Source of the DNA: Streptomyces sp. NBC_01723
GTDB taxonomy: Bacteria; Actinomycetota; Actinomycetes; Streptomycetales; Streptomycetaceae
Assembly (NCBI RefSeq): GCF_036246005.1
Contig: NZ_CP109171.1
Span: forward strand, 7,924,001 to 7,988,000
Length of the DNA stretch: 64,000 bases
Direction of reading: 5' to 3'
A program made the translations under genes and the position numbers. Shown here piece after piece: positions 31,710 to 39,534 of this stretch (positions within the stretch are counted from its first letter, which is position 1; each line of letters opens with the position of its first letter). The notes below the pieces were generated by a model. It worked only from the letters and a program-made list of their open reading frames with translations. It made no database searches and had not been told where the DNA came from.

Positions 31710-32672
31710 TCAGGGCGTCACGGCGATATTGGTCAGCCCCCGGCCGCCGGTCACGGTGTTGCTCGCGTGCACCGTGGTACTGCAACCGGAGGCGGAGTTC
31801 GTGACGTTGACGGCCAGCCTGGTGGACCCGCCGGCGCCGCTCAGGTCGGACCTGTTGTTGCGGAAGACCGTGCCGCAGCCCCAGCCCGGCTGCTGGGTGT
31901 GCGTCTGGTAGCCGTCGTTCGTGGTCCGGGTGCCGGTGTTGTTCTCCACCACGACGTCGTTGCCCTTCACGTCCACCCACGAGTCGTCGTAGTGGACGCC
32001 GGTGAGGCCGCCGCCGTCGAACGTGTTCCCGATGATCCGGGTCCCGGTGGTGCCCTCCTTGACGTCGATGTTCTCGCCGCCGACGTCGGGTCCGATGGTG
32101 TTGTTCAGTATCTGCACGTTGTCGCTCCTGTCGGAGAGCGTGTTCGCCGTGCCGACGTACACGCCCTCGCCCATGCCGCGCCCGTCGTTGCCGGTGTCGT
32201 GGATGCGCGAGTCGCGGATGACGCCGTCCGCGCTGGACTTGCGGAAGTGGACGCCCTCCATGTCCAGGCCGTGGACCGTCACGCCGTCCACGACCACCCC
32301 GCGCGCGGCGTCGATCACGATGCCCTTCTGGCCGCCGGTCACCGTCACCCCGTGGACCGTCCAGTAGGAGGCCGCGTTCAGGTGGAGGCCGTAGCCGCCG
32401 GCGGTGAGCACCGCCCTGGACGAGCCGGTGAGCGTGATGCGGGAACCCGCGGTGGCGGCCCGGGTGGCCTTGAAGTTGCCCGTGTACGTGCCGTCGGCGA
32501 GCCGGATCGTGTCGCCGGGCGCGGCCGCCGCGAGCGCCGACTTCAACTGGGCGGCGGTGGAGACCTCGATGACGGCCGCCGACCCGAGGGCCGGGGCCGG
32601 GGTGGGGAGCAGGGCCAGCCCGCCGGTCACGGCGAGCAGGGAGGTGAGCAGCGAGCGGGAGCGCGTGCGCAT
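31710..32672 (-). CDS. secreted right-handed beta-helix protein (pectate lyase-like)
   Basis: 320 residues from MRTRSRSLLTSLLAVTGGLA with a signal peptide ending near APALGSA. The mature start (STAAQLKSALAAAAPGDTIR, LADGTYTGNF) is typical of chondroitinase-B/PL6-like and pectate-lyase beta-helices. About ten short repeats follow, rich in Asn, Val and Gly (VQILNNTIGP, GTRIIGNTFDGG, VVVENNTGTR). AGGAGG precedes the ATG. The substrate is likely an acidic polysaccharide, perhaps the same as that of the neighbouring lyase. Catalytic residues are not certain. Confidence 0.8.
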   Translation of the reverse strand: MRTRSRSLLTSLLAVTGGLALLPTPAPALGSAAVIEVSTAAQLKSALAAAAPGDTIRLADGTYTGNFKATRAATAGSRITLTGSSRAVLTAGGYGLHLNAASYWTVHGVTVTGGQKGIVIDAARGVVVDGVTVHGLDMEGVHFRKSSADGVIRDSRIHDTGNDGRGMGEGVYVGTANTLSDRSDNVQILNNTIGPDVGGENIDVKEGTTGTRIIGNTFDGGGLTGVHYDDSWVDVKGNDVVVENNTGTRTTNDGYQTHTQQPGWGCGTVFRNNRSDLSGAGGSTRLAVNVTNSASGCSTTVHASNTVTGGRGLTNIAVTP

Positions 32673-32820
32673 GGGGGACCTCCTGAGTCCTGGACATGGC
32701 TCTTGGTCGCAGTTCATATAGCTGACCAGTAATTACCGATGTGAATCAGGCTTAGAGGAAAGTAGGGGTGCTCCTCCGAGGCGTCAAGGCCGGACGACGT
32801 GACCTCCGGTGGATGTGTCC

Positions 32821-32842
32821 CATTCACAGGGCGCTGTGAATG
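32821..32842. promoter_or_regulatory. inverted repeat in the CAZyme divergent promoter region
   Basis: CATTCACAG (32821-32829) and CTGTGAATG (32834-32842) form a perfect 9-bp inverted repeat with a 4-bp spacer, between the divergent beta-helix and GH5 genes. It may be an operator; a small hairpin is the alternative. Confidence 0.5.
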
Positions 32843-32904
32843 CCCTGTCCGCCTGATGCCGTCGGCACTCTTGATGAGAAGGGCGGCTCTTGCTTCCCTG
32901 TGAT

Positions 32905-32919
32905 TAGGAAAGTTTCCTA
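32905..32919. promoter_or_regulatory. TAGGAAA-N-TTTCCTA palindrome before GH5
   Basis: A perfect 7-1-7 palindrome (TAGGAAAGTTTCCTA) lies 28 bases upstream of the GH5 ATG, in an AT-rich patch. Similar GGAAA..TTTCC sites are, from memory, frequent upstream of Streptomyces secreted hydrolases. It is a probable repressor site for carbon-source control. Confidence 0.65.
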
Positions 32920-32946
32920 TCAGACACTCCTGTGAAAGGAGTTCGT

Positions 32947-34026
32947 ATGCACGCACACCGCACCTCATGGCGATCCTCTGTGGCGGCAGGCGTCGCAGGC
33001 AGCGCCCTGCTCCTGCTCCTGGGCGTGGCTCCCGCCACCGGTGCCACCACCGCACGGCAGGTGCCGGCGGCCGCGCCCACCGCGGAAACCCCCGTCGGTG
33101 CCAACGGCCGGCTCAGGGTCTGCGGCACCAAACTGTGCAACAGCCGCGGCAACCCCATCCAGTTGCGCGGCATGAGCAGTCACGGCACCCAGTGGTACCC
33201 GCACTGCCTGACCGGCGGTTCGCTCGACGCCCTCGCCCAGGACTGGAAGGCGGACGTCCTGCGGGTCTCCACCTACGTGCAGGAGGGTGGCTACGAAACC
33301 GACCCGAAGCGCTTCACCGACCTGGCGAACTCCCTCGTCCAGCAGGCGACCGACCGCGGCATGTACGTGATCGTCGACTGGCACATGCTCACTCCGGGCG
33401 ACCCGAACGCCAACCTCGGCAAGGCCCGGCAGTTCTTCACCGAGATCGCCAACCGCAACAAGAACAAGAACAACATCATCTACGAGATCGCCAACGAGCC
33501 CAGCGGCGTGAGCTGGTCCCGCGTCAAGAGCTACGCCGAGCAGATCATCCCGACCATCCGCGCCATCGACGCCGACGCCCCGGTCCTGGTCGGCACGCGC
33601 GCCTGGTCCTCGTTCGGCGTCTCCGAGGGCGCCGACGAGTCCGAGGTGGTCAACAACCCCGTCCGCGCCGCCAACATCATGTACACGTTCCACTTCTACG
33701 CCTACTCGCACCGTGACGAGTACCTGGCGACCCTGTCCCGGGCGGCCGACGCCCTCCCGGTCTTCGTCACCGAGTTCGGGACGCAGAACTACGCCGGCGA
33801 GGGGAGCAACGACTTCGCCATGTCCCAGCGCTACCTCGACCTCATGGCGAGCAAGAAGATCAGCTGGGTGAACTGGAACTTCTCCGACGACCAGCGCTCC
33901 GGTGCCGTCTTCAAGACCGGCACCTGCGACAGGAACGGGCCGTGGGCCGGCACCTCCTCGCTGAAGCCCGCCGGCGCCTGGATCCGTGACCGCGTCCGTA
34001 CTCCCGACGCGTTCCCCACCCGTTGA
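32947..34026 (+). CDS. secreted GH5 glycoside hydrolase (cellulase-like)
   Basis: 359 residues from MHAHRTSWRSSVAAGVAGSA with a signal peptide ending near ATGATT. The catalytic domain shows RLRVCGTKLCNSRGNPIQLR, RGMSSHGTQW, the acid/base Glu in YEIANEPSG and the nucleophile Glu in VFVTEFGTQ. These are the usual marks of GH5 endoglucanases. There is no carbohydrate-binding module. GGAG precedes the ATG at 32947. A TAGGAAA palindrome upstream suggests substrate control. It ends right at the border of a broken glutaminase gene. Confidence 0.9.
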   Translation: MHAHRTSWRSSVAAGVAGSALLLLLGVAPATGATTARQVPAAAPTAETPVGANGRLRVCGTKLCNSRGNPIQLRGMSSHGTQWYPHCLTGGSLDALAQDWKADVLRVSTYVQEGGYETDPKRFTDLANSLVQQATDRGMYVIVDWHMLTPGDPNANLGKARQFFTEIANRNKNKNNIIYEIANEPSGVSWSRVKSYAEQIIPTIRAIDADAPVLVGTRAWSSFGVSEGADESEVVNNPVRAANIMYTFHFYAYSHRDEYLATLSRAADALPVFVTEFGTQNYAGEGSNDFAMSQRYLDLMASKKISWVNWNFSDDQRSGAVFKTGTCDRNGPWAGTSSLKPAGAWIRDRVRTPDAFPTR

Positions 34027-34215
34027 TCCACCGAGCCCCGCCTCGTTGAGGGCCAACGCATGGACGAACGGCTCGCCTTGGAGATCGACTGGATGGTGAA
34101 CTCGATGTCGATGTCACCGACGCCGTGAACTTCTCCCTCGGTCATGGCAAAGACCGGGCCTAGCGTGACCGTCGACGGCGGACTCCACCACTTCACCGGA
34201 GCCATCGAGGAGGCC
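34027..34215 (-). pseudogene. glutaminase, N-terminal remnant
   Basis: Reading leftwards, FAMTEGEVHGVGDIDIEFTI-QSISK matches the glutaminase Ser-x-x-Lys active-site region. After a 5-base shift (in about 34065-34075) it continues PFVHALALNEAGLGGS in another frame. The rest of the enzyme is absent because the GH5 gene ends here. Only the first quarter is left, with a frameshift, so it cannot work. It records a deletion or insertion that placed the GH5 gene. Confidence 0.7.
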
Positions 34216-34324
34216 TGACCGAACGGCAACCCCATGGTGTTGGCATGGAGGGGTGGCGGCCCTCGCGCCCGGGTGAGGTGGCCTGCCGCCGCGTGGTCCA
34301 GGGCGATGGGACCGCTCTGGCCGC

Positions 34325-34792
34325 TCAGTCCGGCAGCTTTTCCATGTGGTCCAGGACGCGCTTGGAGAGCCGGCCGAGCGTACTGAGCTGATGCGGGGTC
34401 AGGGCCTCGACGAAGAGGCGGCGGACGTGCTCGACGTGCTGGGGTGCCGCCTCCTCGATCGCCTCGTAGCCGGCCGGTGTGGCCACGATGAACGCCCCGC
34501 GTCCGTCGTCGGGGCATTCCTCCCTGGCCACGAGCCCGCGCTTGGCCATCCGGGTGACCTGATGGGACATCCGGCTCTTCTCCCACTCCACGGTCTTGGC
34601 CAGATCCAGCAGACGCATCCGACCGTTGCCTCGTTCGGTGAGACTGGCGAGAACGATGTAGTCGGAGGCCGACATGCCCGAGTCGGCCTGGACGCGTCGG
34701 GACAGCCGTCCGATGAGTGTCTCCTGCATGCGGATGAAGTTGTCCCAGGCGACCTTCTCTTCCGGGTCGAGCCAGCGTGGCGGTGCGTCCAT
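34325..34792 (-). CDS. MarR-family regulator of the pirin/AhpD-like cluster
   Basis: 155 residues from MDAPPRWLDPEEKVAWDNFI. The winged HTH is visible at about residues 45-105: MSASDYIVLASLTERGNGRM, DLAKTVEWEKSRMSHQVTRM, AKRGLVAREECPDDGRGAFI. Cys in REECPDDG might sense oxidants, as in some OhrR/MarR proteins, but only one Cys is seen. It diverges from the GNAT/Fe-S genes, and palindromes at 34804 and 34881 lie between. Confidence 0.88.
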   Translation of the reverse strand: MDAPPRWLDPEEKVAWDNFIRMQETLIGRLSRRVQADSGMSASDYIVLASLTERGNGRMRLLDLAKTVEWEKSRMSHQVTRMAKRGLVAREECPDDGRGAFIVATPAGYEAIEEAAPQHVEHVRRLFVEALTPHQLSTLGRLSKRVLDHMEKLPD

Positions 34793-34803
34793 GGGGCCAG
34801 TCT

Positions 34804-34815
34804 AACGAAATCGTT
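34804..34815. promoter_or_regulatory. palindrome beside the MarR start
   Basis: AACGA-AA-TCGTT, a perfect 12-bp palindrome 12 bases upstream of the MarR ATG. It also overlaps a TTGACA-like word on the plus strand (34813-34818). Probably an autoregulatory site. Confidence 0.55.
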
Positions 34816-34880
34816 GACAGCTCATCTACTGACAGTGAAGGTCATGTGGCTCTCGTCGAGGACGCCATCGTCAAGATTAA

Positions 34881-34894
34881 GTTGATGCATCAAC
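34881..34894. promoter_or_regulatory. GTTGATG-type MarR operator, copy 1
   Basis: GTTGATGCATCAAC is a perfect 14-bp palindrome located 77 bases before the first GNAT gene. GTTGATG recurs at 36306 between the AhpD-like and pirin genes, so the same MarR may bind both. Confidence 0.65.
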
Positions 34895-34970
34895 CTGTTG
34901 GGGTTAGGGTGATGCCCTGGCCGGCGCGATGCTGCCGAGCCGCGCGCAAGCACCCGCATGAGGAGGACGC

Positions 34971-35279
34971 ATGACCGTCGAAGTGAGTGATGTGCCCGAG
35001 GCGAAGCGCTACGAGGCCCGCGTCGGTGGGGAGTCCAAGGTGGCGGGCGTCGCGGAGTACATCCGTACGCCGGAGCTCGTGGCGTTCGTGCACACCGAGG
35101 TCGAAGCGGAGTACGAGGGTGCGGGCGTCGGGTCCGCGCTCGTCCGCACCGCCCTCGACGAAGCGCGCGCCGCGAACTTGCGGGTGCTGGCCACCTGCCC
35201 CTTCTTCGCGGGCTGGATCAGCAGGCACCCCGAGTACCAGGACCTGCTGTACCAGTCCCGCAGCAAGGTCAGTGACTGA
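34971..35279 (+). CDS. small GNAT-like N-acetyltransferase (YjdJ type)
   Basis: 102 residues: MTVEVSDVPEAKRYEARVGG. The acetyl-CoA loop motif is HTEVEAEYEGAGVGSALVRT (VGSAL), followed by ARAANLRVLATCPFFAGWIS. The Cys in ATCPF is conserved in this short family. It lacks the N-terminal strands of full GNATs. AGGAGG lies upstream of the ATG. It is the first gene of a short plus-strand pair with the Fe-S protein and has a paralog at 37356. Confidence 0.85.
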   Translation: MTVEVSDVPEAKRYEARVGGESKVAGVAEYIRTPELVAFVHTEVEAEYEGAGVGSALVRTALDEARAANLRVLATCPFFAGWISRHPEYQDLLYQSRSKVSD

Positions 35280-35306
35280 GGGCCGGGCACGGACGGGGGA
35301 GACGGT

Positions 35307-35717
35307 ATGAGTGGCGAATCCGCGCAGAAGGCGTACCGGACGGAGTCCATCACGGTGACCTTCGAGGCCGGGCGCTGTCTCCACGCCGCTGAATGTGTCG
35401 GCGGCCTGCCCGAGGTTTTCGACCCGGCCAAGCGACCGTGGATCCAGCCGGAGAGGGCCACTGCCGAGCGCCTGGCGGAGGTGGTGCGGCGCTGTCCCTC
35501 GGGTGCGCTCCAGTACGAGCCGGCGGAGGGCGCGGGGGAAGCCCCTGAACGGCCCACCACGATCACCGGCGGCGCCGCCGGTCAGTTGCTCGTGCGGGGG
35601 GAGCTGAGTGTGGAGACACCTGAAGGCGTCCGTGCCGAGACCAGGGTCGTGCTGTGCGGCTGCGGGCGGAGTCGCCTCCGGCCGTACTGCGACCGCGCGG
35701 GGCCTTGCGGGCAGTGA
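35307..35717 (+). CDS. Fe-S protein with divergent CDGSH-like C-terminus
   Basis: 136 residues. The first part (YRTESITVTFEAGRCLHAAE, CVGGLPEVFDPAKRPWI, VVRRCPSGALQYEP) is a Fer4_19-type domain with four Cys. The C-terminus VVLCGCGRSRLRPYCDRAGP starts like CDGSH iron-sulfur motifs (Cys-x-Cys-x2-Ser...Pro-x-Cys-Asp), but the Gly-Ser-His part is replaced by RAGPCGQ, removing the His ligand and ending the protein early. A Cys replaces it three residues later. A redox or electron-transfer role is inferred. Confidence 0.8.
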   Translation: MSGESAQKAYRTESITVTFEAGRCLHAAECVGGLPEVFDPAKRPWIQPERATAERLAEVVRRCPSGALQYEPAEGAGEAPERPTTITGGAAGQLLVRGELSVETPEGVRAETRVVLCGCGRSRLRPYCDRAGPCGQ

Positions 35718-35733
35718 TGGAGGCCCGCCTCCT

Positions 35734-36222
35734 CTACTTGGTGTCAGGATGCGCAACGGGGTGCTTGCTCATGATCGAAACACGGTTGAACGCGTTGATG
35801 GTGACCGCCACCCAGATCGCGGCCGATATCTGGTCGTCGGAGAGAACCTGCCGGGCGGCCGCGTAGGCGGAATCCTGGATCGTGGCGTTCGCGGGATCGG
35901 TCGTTGCCTCGGCCAGCGCCAGGAGGGCGCGTTCCGAGGGGGTGAAGAGGCCGGCGTCCCGCCATGCGTTGAGGAGTCCGAGTCTCCGCGGCGACTCACC
36001 GATGCGCAGGGCCGCCTTGGTGTGTACGTCGAGGCAGTAGGCGCAGCCGTTGATCTGCGACACGCGTACGTTGATCAGCTCCACCGCGACGCGGTCGAGT
36101 CCGGCCTCGGAGGCCGTGGCCCGGACCGCCTCCGACACCTGCACCAGGGCGTGGAAGGCCTTGGGGCTCTGTTTGTCGATGAAGATCCTGCGGCGTGCGG
36201 AGTCGTGGGGCTGGTTGCTCAC
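35734..36222 (-). CDS. AhpD-like carboxymuconolactone decarboxylase-family protein
   Basis: 162 residues. RVSQINGCAYCLDVHTKAAL holds the Cys-x-x-Cys-x3-His active site of AhpD-like proteins (peroxidase-linked disulfide redox). The helical core continues LLNAWRDAGLFTPSERALLA and SDDQISAAIWVAVTINAFNR. It is divergent from pirin 2 and shares the GTTGATG operator region with it. Likely a thiol peroxidase-type antioxidant; partner unknown. Confidence 0.88.
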   Translation of the reverse strand: MSNQPHDSARRRIFIDKQSPKAFHALVQVSEAVRATASEAGLDRVAVELINVRVSQINGCAYCLDVHTKAALRIGESPRRLGLLNAWRDAGLFTPSERALLALAEATTDPANATIQDSAYAAARQVLSDDQISAAIWVAVTINAFNRVSIMSKHPVAHPDTK

Positions 36223-36305
36223 GTCGGAGTCTCCTTCGGGGCGTGCTCGAATGGCCCGGGGCCGTACGGGCGTTGTGGTGATCGTTCTGCCTCCGTGGCA
36301 TCATA

Positions 36306-36319
36306 GTTGATGTGACAAC
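36306..36319. promoter_or_regulatory. GTTGATG-type MarR operator, copy 2
   Basis: GTTGATGTGACAAC keeps the GTTG..CAAC ends and the GTTGATG half-site of the palindrome at 34881. It lies 25 bases before the pirin start and in the shared region with the AhpD-like gene. Confidence 0.55.
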
Positions 36320-36343
36320 CAAATCTGGTGGGAGGTGCTCTCG

Positions 36344-37333
36344 GTGAGCAACCCGGAAGTCGACGCCAAGCCGCTGCGCTGCGGTGCGTCCGCCGAAGAC
36401 GACCGGCCTGCGGGGTCCTCCCGGGTCGACGTCCTGTCGGCGCGTGAAGTCCCCCTCGGCGGCCCGCGCGCGATGCGCGTGCGTCGGACGTTGCCCCAAC
36501 GGGAGCGCACACTCATCGGGGCCTGGTGCTTCGCCGATCACTACGGACCGCACCAGGTCGCGGAGGCGGGCGGCATGGACCTGCCTCCCCATCCCCACAC
36601 CGGACTTCAGACGGTCACCTGGCTGTTCAGCGGAGAGGTCGAGCATCGCGACACCCTCGGCACCCACTCCCTGATACGGCCCGGCGAGATGAACCTCATG
36701 ACCGGGGGATACGGCATCGCCCACTCGGAGAACTCCACGCCGGACACCGTGGTCCTCCACGGCGTCCAGTTGTGGATCGCACTGCCCGAGGAGCACCGTC
36801 ACACCGCCCGGGACTTCCAGCACTACGCCCCCGGACTCACCCGGGTCGGCGGGGCAGCGATCAGGGTCTTCCTGGGCTCGCTCGCCGGCCGGACCTCCCC
36901 GGTCCGGGCCTTCACACCACTGCTCGGCGCCGAGATCGTCATCGAACCCCGGAGGACGCTTTCACTCGCCGTCGACACGGCGTTCGAGCACGGCCTCCTC
37001 GTGGACGGCGGGGACATCCGCCTCATCGACACGGTGCTGCGGCCTGCCGAACTCGGCTACGTCCCGCGCGGCGCGGACACCCTGACGATGGTGAACGAGA
37101 GCGACACCCCGGCGCGGGCCATCCTCCTCGGAGGTACTCCCTTCGGGGAGGAGATCGTCATGTGGTGGAACTTCGTGGGACGCAGCCACCAGGACATCGC
37201 GAAGGCCCGCGAGGACTGGGAGGCTTCCTCGGACCGCTTCGGAGCCGTCGAGGACTCGCCCGGCGGCAGACTTCCCGCACCGGCCCTGCCGAACGCCGTC
37301 CTCACACCCCGCCGGAACCCGCCGACCCGCTGA
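36344..37333 (+). CDS. pirin-family cupin protein (paralog 2)
   Basis: 329 residues from GTG 36344 with GGGAGG eight bases upstream. Metal-site pattern LPPHPHTGLQTVTWLFSGEV and HSENSTPDTVVLHGVQLWIA are present, as in paralog 1 at 8804. The C-terminal EEIVMWWNFVGRSHQDIAKA segment is also shared. It lies 22 bases before a second small GNAT gene. With AhpD-like and Fe-S genes nearby, the group looks like a redox-defence set. Quercetinase-type activity is possible. Confidence 0.88.
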   Translation: MSNPEVDAKPLRCGASAEDDRPAGSSRVDVLSAREVPLGGPRAMRVRRTLPQRERTLIGAWCFADHYGPHQVAEAGGMDLPPHPHTGLQTVTWLFSGEVEHRDTLGTHSLIRPGEMNLMTGGYGIAHSENSTPDTVVLHGVQLWIALPEEHRHTARDFQHYAPGLTRVGGAAIRVFLGSLAGRTSPVRAFTPLLGAEIVIEPRRTLSLAVDTAFEHGLLVDGGDIRLIDTVLRPAELGYVPRGADTLTMVNESDTPARAILLGGTPFGEEIVMWWNFVGRSHQDIAKAREDWEASSDRFGAVEDSPGGRLPAPALPNAVLTPRRNPPTR

Positions 37334-37355
37334 ACTTCCCGTTGAAAGGTCCACC

Positions 37356-37691
37356 GTGAGCGAGTCCTCCACCACCACCGTCGAGCGCGCGGACGACGAC
37401 AGCCGGTACGAAATCCTGGTCGACGGCCGACGTGCCGGACTGACGGCGTACCGCGACCTGGGTGAGCAGCGCGTCTTCTTCCACACGGAGATCGACGACG
37501 CCTTCGCCGGCCAAGGGCTGGGCACGCAACTGGTCCGGCAGGCACTGGCCGACGTGCGCGCGTGCGGAATGCGTGTCGTTCCCGTCTGTCCCTATGTCGC
37601 CAAGTTCCTGAAGCGACACGGCGAGTTCGCGGACATCACCGACCCGGTCACACCCGATGTCCTGAGGTGGCTGAAGAGCCGGCTCGGCTGA
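37356..37691 (+). CDS. small GNAT-like N-acetyltransferase (YjdJ type, paralog 2)
   Basis: 111 residues from GTG 37356. YEILVDGRRAGLTAYRDLGE is followed by the acetyl-CoA loop FAGQGLGTQLVRQALADVRA and VVPVCPYVAKFLKRHGEFAD. The Cys-Pro is shared with the paralog at 34971. It begins 22 bases after the pirin stop with a weak ribosome site (GAAAGG), so coupled expression with pirin is likely. Confidence 0.86.
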   Translation: MSESSTTTVERADDDSRYEILVDGRRAGLTAYRDLGEQRVFFHTEIDDAFAGQGLGTQLVRQALADVRACGMRVVPVCPYVAKFLKRHGEFADITDPVTPDVLRWLKSRLG

Positions 37692-37993
37692 GGCCCGCCG
37701 CGGCACGTGTCCGGTAGCGGGGAGTGCCGCCGGGCGCCGGCGAGTGCGGCGAGGTCGGCAGAAGCGGCGTTGACCGGTCACCCCTGCCCGAAGCCCCGTG
37801 CACAACCTTTGACGAAGTGCGGATGTCTTCTTGGTGTACGCAGCAAGGTCCGTGCCTCTCCGCACCGCCCGACGGCGGGAGACGCACACGGTCGCACCCC
37901 CCTTCCGTGCCGGAGGCGAGGGGCTGCACCTCCTCGCCCGCGACGCGGCCGGCCCGTGGCCGTGGGAAGTTTCGGAGACCAGGGAGATTTCCT
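37692..37993. other. intergenic stretch before the FG-GAP gene
   Basis: About 300 bases without a convincing gene. It holds a perfect 10-bp palindrome TGACCGGTCA at 37771-37780 and, nearer the next gene, a GGAGA ribosome site. The rest looks like an ordinary promoter region. Confidence 0.5.
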
Positions 37994-39502
37994 GTGCGTC
38001 ACCTCAGACAGGCGGCCGTCACGGCCACCGCACTCCTCACCCTCGGCGGCGGCGTGGTCGCCGCGGCCCCCGCGGCCCAGGCCGCCCCGGCTGCCGTTCC
38101 CTTCCCGTCCATCGGGTGGCAGCAGCGCAACTGCGACTACGACGGCAACGGTTTCGACGACGTGCTGACCGGCGCCCCCGGTGCGACGGTGGGCGGTGCC
38201 TCGGGCGCCGGCTACGTCACCGTGCAGTACAGCTCGTCGGGCGGTCTCGGCACGACGAGGAAGAGCGTGCTCCACCAGAACGTGTCCGGCGTTCCCGGAG
38301 GTGCCGAGGCCGGCGACGGCTTCGGCGGGGCCGTCGCCTCCGGTGACCTGGACAACGACGGGTACGACGACGCCGTCGTCGGTATCCCGGGCGAGGATCT
38401 CACCGGCCTGTCCGACGCGGGCGGCGCCGTCATCTTCTGGGGGTCGCCGACCGGACTGCATGGATCCGACAGCACCTGGCTGGAGAACGACGACCCGCGG
38501 GCGGGTGCCCACTTCGGGCGGGCCGTCGAAGCGGCCCGGTACTCCGCCCCCGACCCGGCGGACCCGAACGCCGACCCGCGGGACTCGATCGCCGTCCTGG
38601 AGGACGACGCCCTGCTGTTCTTCACCCTCACACCCGGCCAGGAGGCGCAGCGACCGACGATGTCGGACCGCGGCATACGGGCGACGGACTTCGCACCGCG
38701 GAGCAGCGGCTTCGAGTTCCGCAGCCTCAGCCACGGCAACTACAACGAGGACTCCTGGGCCGACCTGGCCGTCTCCGGCATCACCACCGGGCAGCAACCG
38801 GGCGCCGGCACGGTGCACGTGCTGCACGGCGCGCCGGACATCGGCGCACTCGGTGACGGGGGCACGTTCCCGGGCGGTCCGGCCGTCGTCTCCGGCGACT
38901 GGGACGGCACCGGGCAGGACGACCTCGTCATCGGTGACACGGGGGCCGGCGCACCGAAGGGCGGCGGGATCACCCTCTATCTGGGCCGCGGCGACCTGTC
39001 GGGGCTCGAACCGGAGCCGGCGCAGTACTGGACCCAGGACTCGCCCGGCGTGCCCGGTACCGCGGAGGCGGGCGACCAGTGGGGCGCCGATCTGTCGGCC
39101 GGGGACACCGATGGCGACGGCCACCCGGACCTCGCCGTCGGCGCGCCCGGCGAGGACATCGGCAGCGTGGCCGACGCGGGTGCCGTGTGGGTACTGCGCG
39201 GCGACCCGACCGGTTTCAGCGGCGTAGGGGTGAAGAGCTTCGACCAGCAGCTCGCCGCCATCCCCGGCGCGGCCGAGAAGTCGGACCGCTGGGGCGGCCA
39301 GGTCCGGCTCATCGACGCCAACAAGGACCGCCTCTTCGGGCTCCTGGCGGCGGCACCGGGCGAGAACACCGACGACGGCTTCATATGGGTCGTACCCGCG
39401 TCGTCCTCGGGTCTGGTCGCCCAGGGCACGTGGACCTACGACGGGGCACGTCTCGGGGCGCCGACGGCGAACGCGCGGTTCGGGGCGGCGATCGACGAGT
39501 AG
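37994..39502 (+). CDS. secreted FG-GAP/integrin-like repeat protein
   Basis: 502 residues from GTG 37994 with GGGAGA upstream. Signal peptide VRHLRQAAVTATALLTLGGG ends near AQAAPA. Five or six FG-GAP blades follow. Their calcium loops are DYDGNGFDDVLTGAPGA, DLDNDGYDDAVVGIPGE, DWDGTGQDDLVIGD and DTDGDGHPDLAVGAPGE; one blade lacks a clear loop. The predicted form is a secreted beta-propeller that binds calcium. No enzyme motif is seen; a role in adhesion or polymer binding is possible. Confidence 0.88.
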   Translation: MRHLRQAAVTATALLTLGGGVVAAAPAAQAAPAAVPFPSIGWQQRNCDYDGNGFDDVLTGAPGATVGGASGAGYVTVQYSSSGGLGTTRKSVLHQNVSGVPGGAEAGDGFGGAVASGDLDNDGYDDAVVGIPGEDLTGLSDAGGAVIFWGSPTGLHGSDSTWLENDDPRAGAHFGRAVEAARYSAPDPADPNADPRDSIAVLEDDALLFFTLTPGQEAQRPTMSDRGIRATDFAPRSSGFEFRSLSHGNYNEDSWADLAVSGITTGQQPGAGTVHVLHGAPDIGALGDGGTFPGGPAVVSGDWDGTGQDDLVIGDTGAGAPKGGGITLYLGRGDLSGLEPEPAQYWTQDSPGVPGTAEAGDQWGADLSAGDTDGDGHPDLAVGAPGEDIGSVADAGAVWVLRGDPTGFSGVGVKSFDQQLAAIPGAAEKSDRWGGQVRLIDANKDRLFGLLAAAPGENTDDGFIWVVPASSSGLVAQGTWTYDGARLGAPTANARFGAAIDE

Positions 39503-39534
39503 ACCCTCGTGCGGGGACGGGTCCGGGTACCGGG

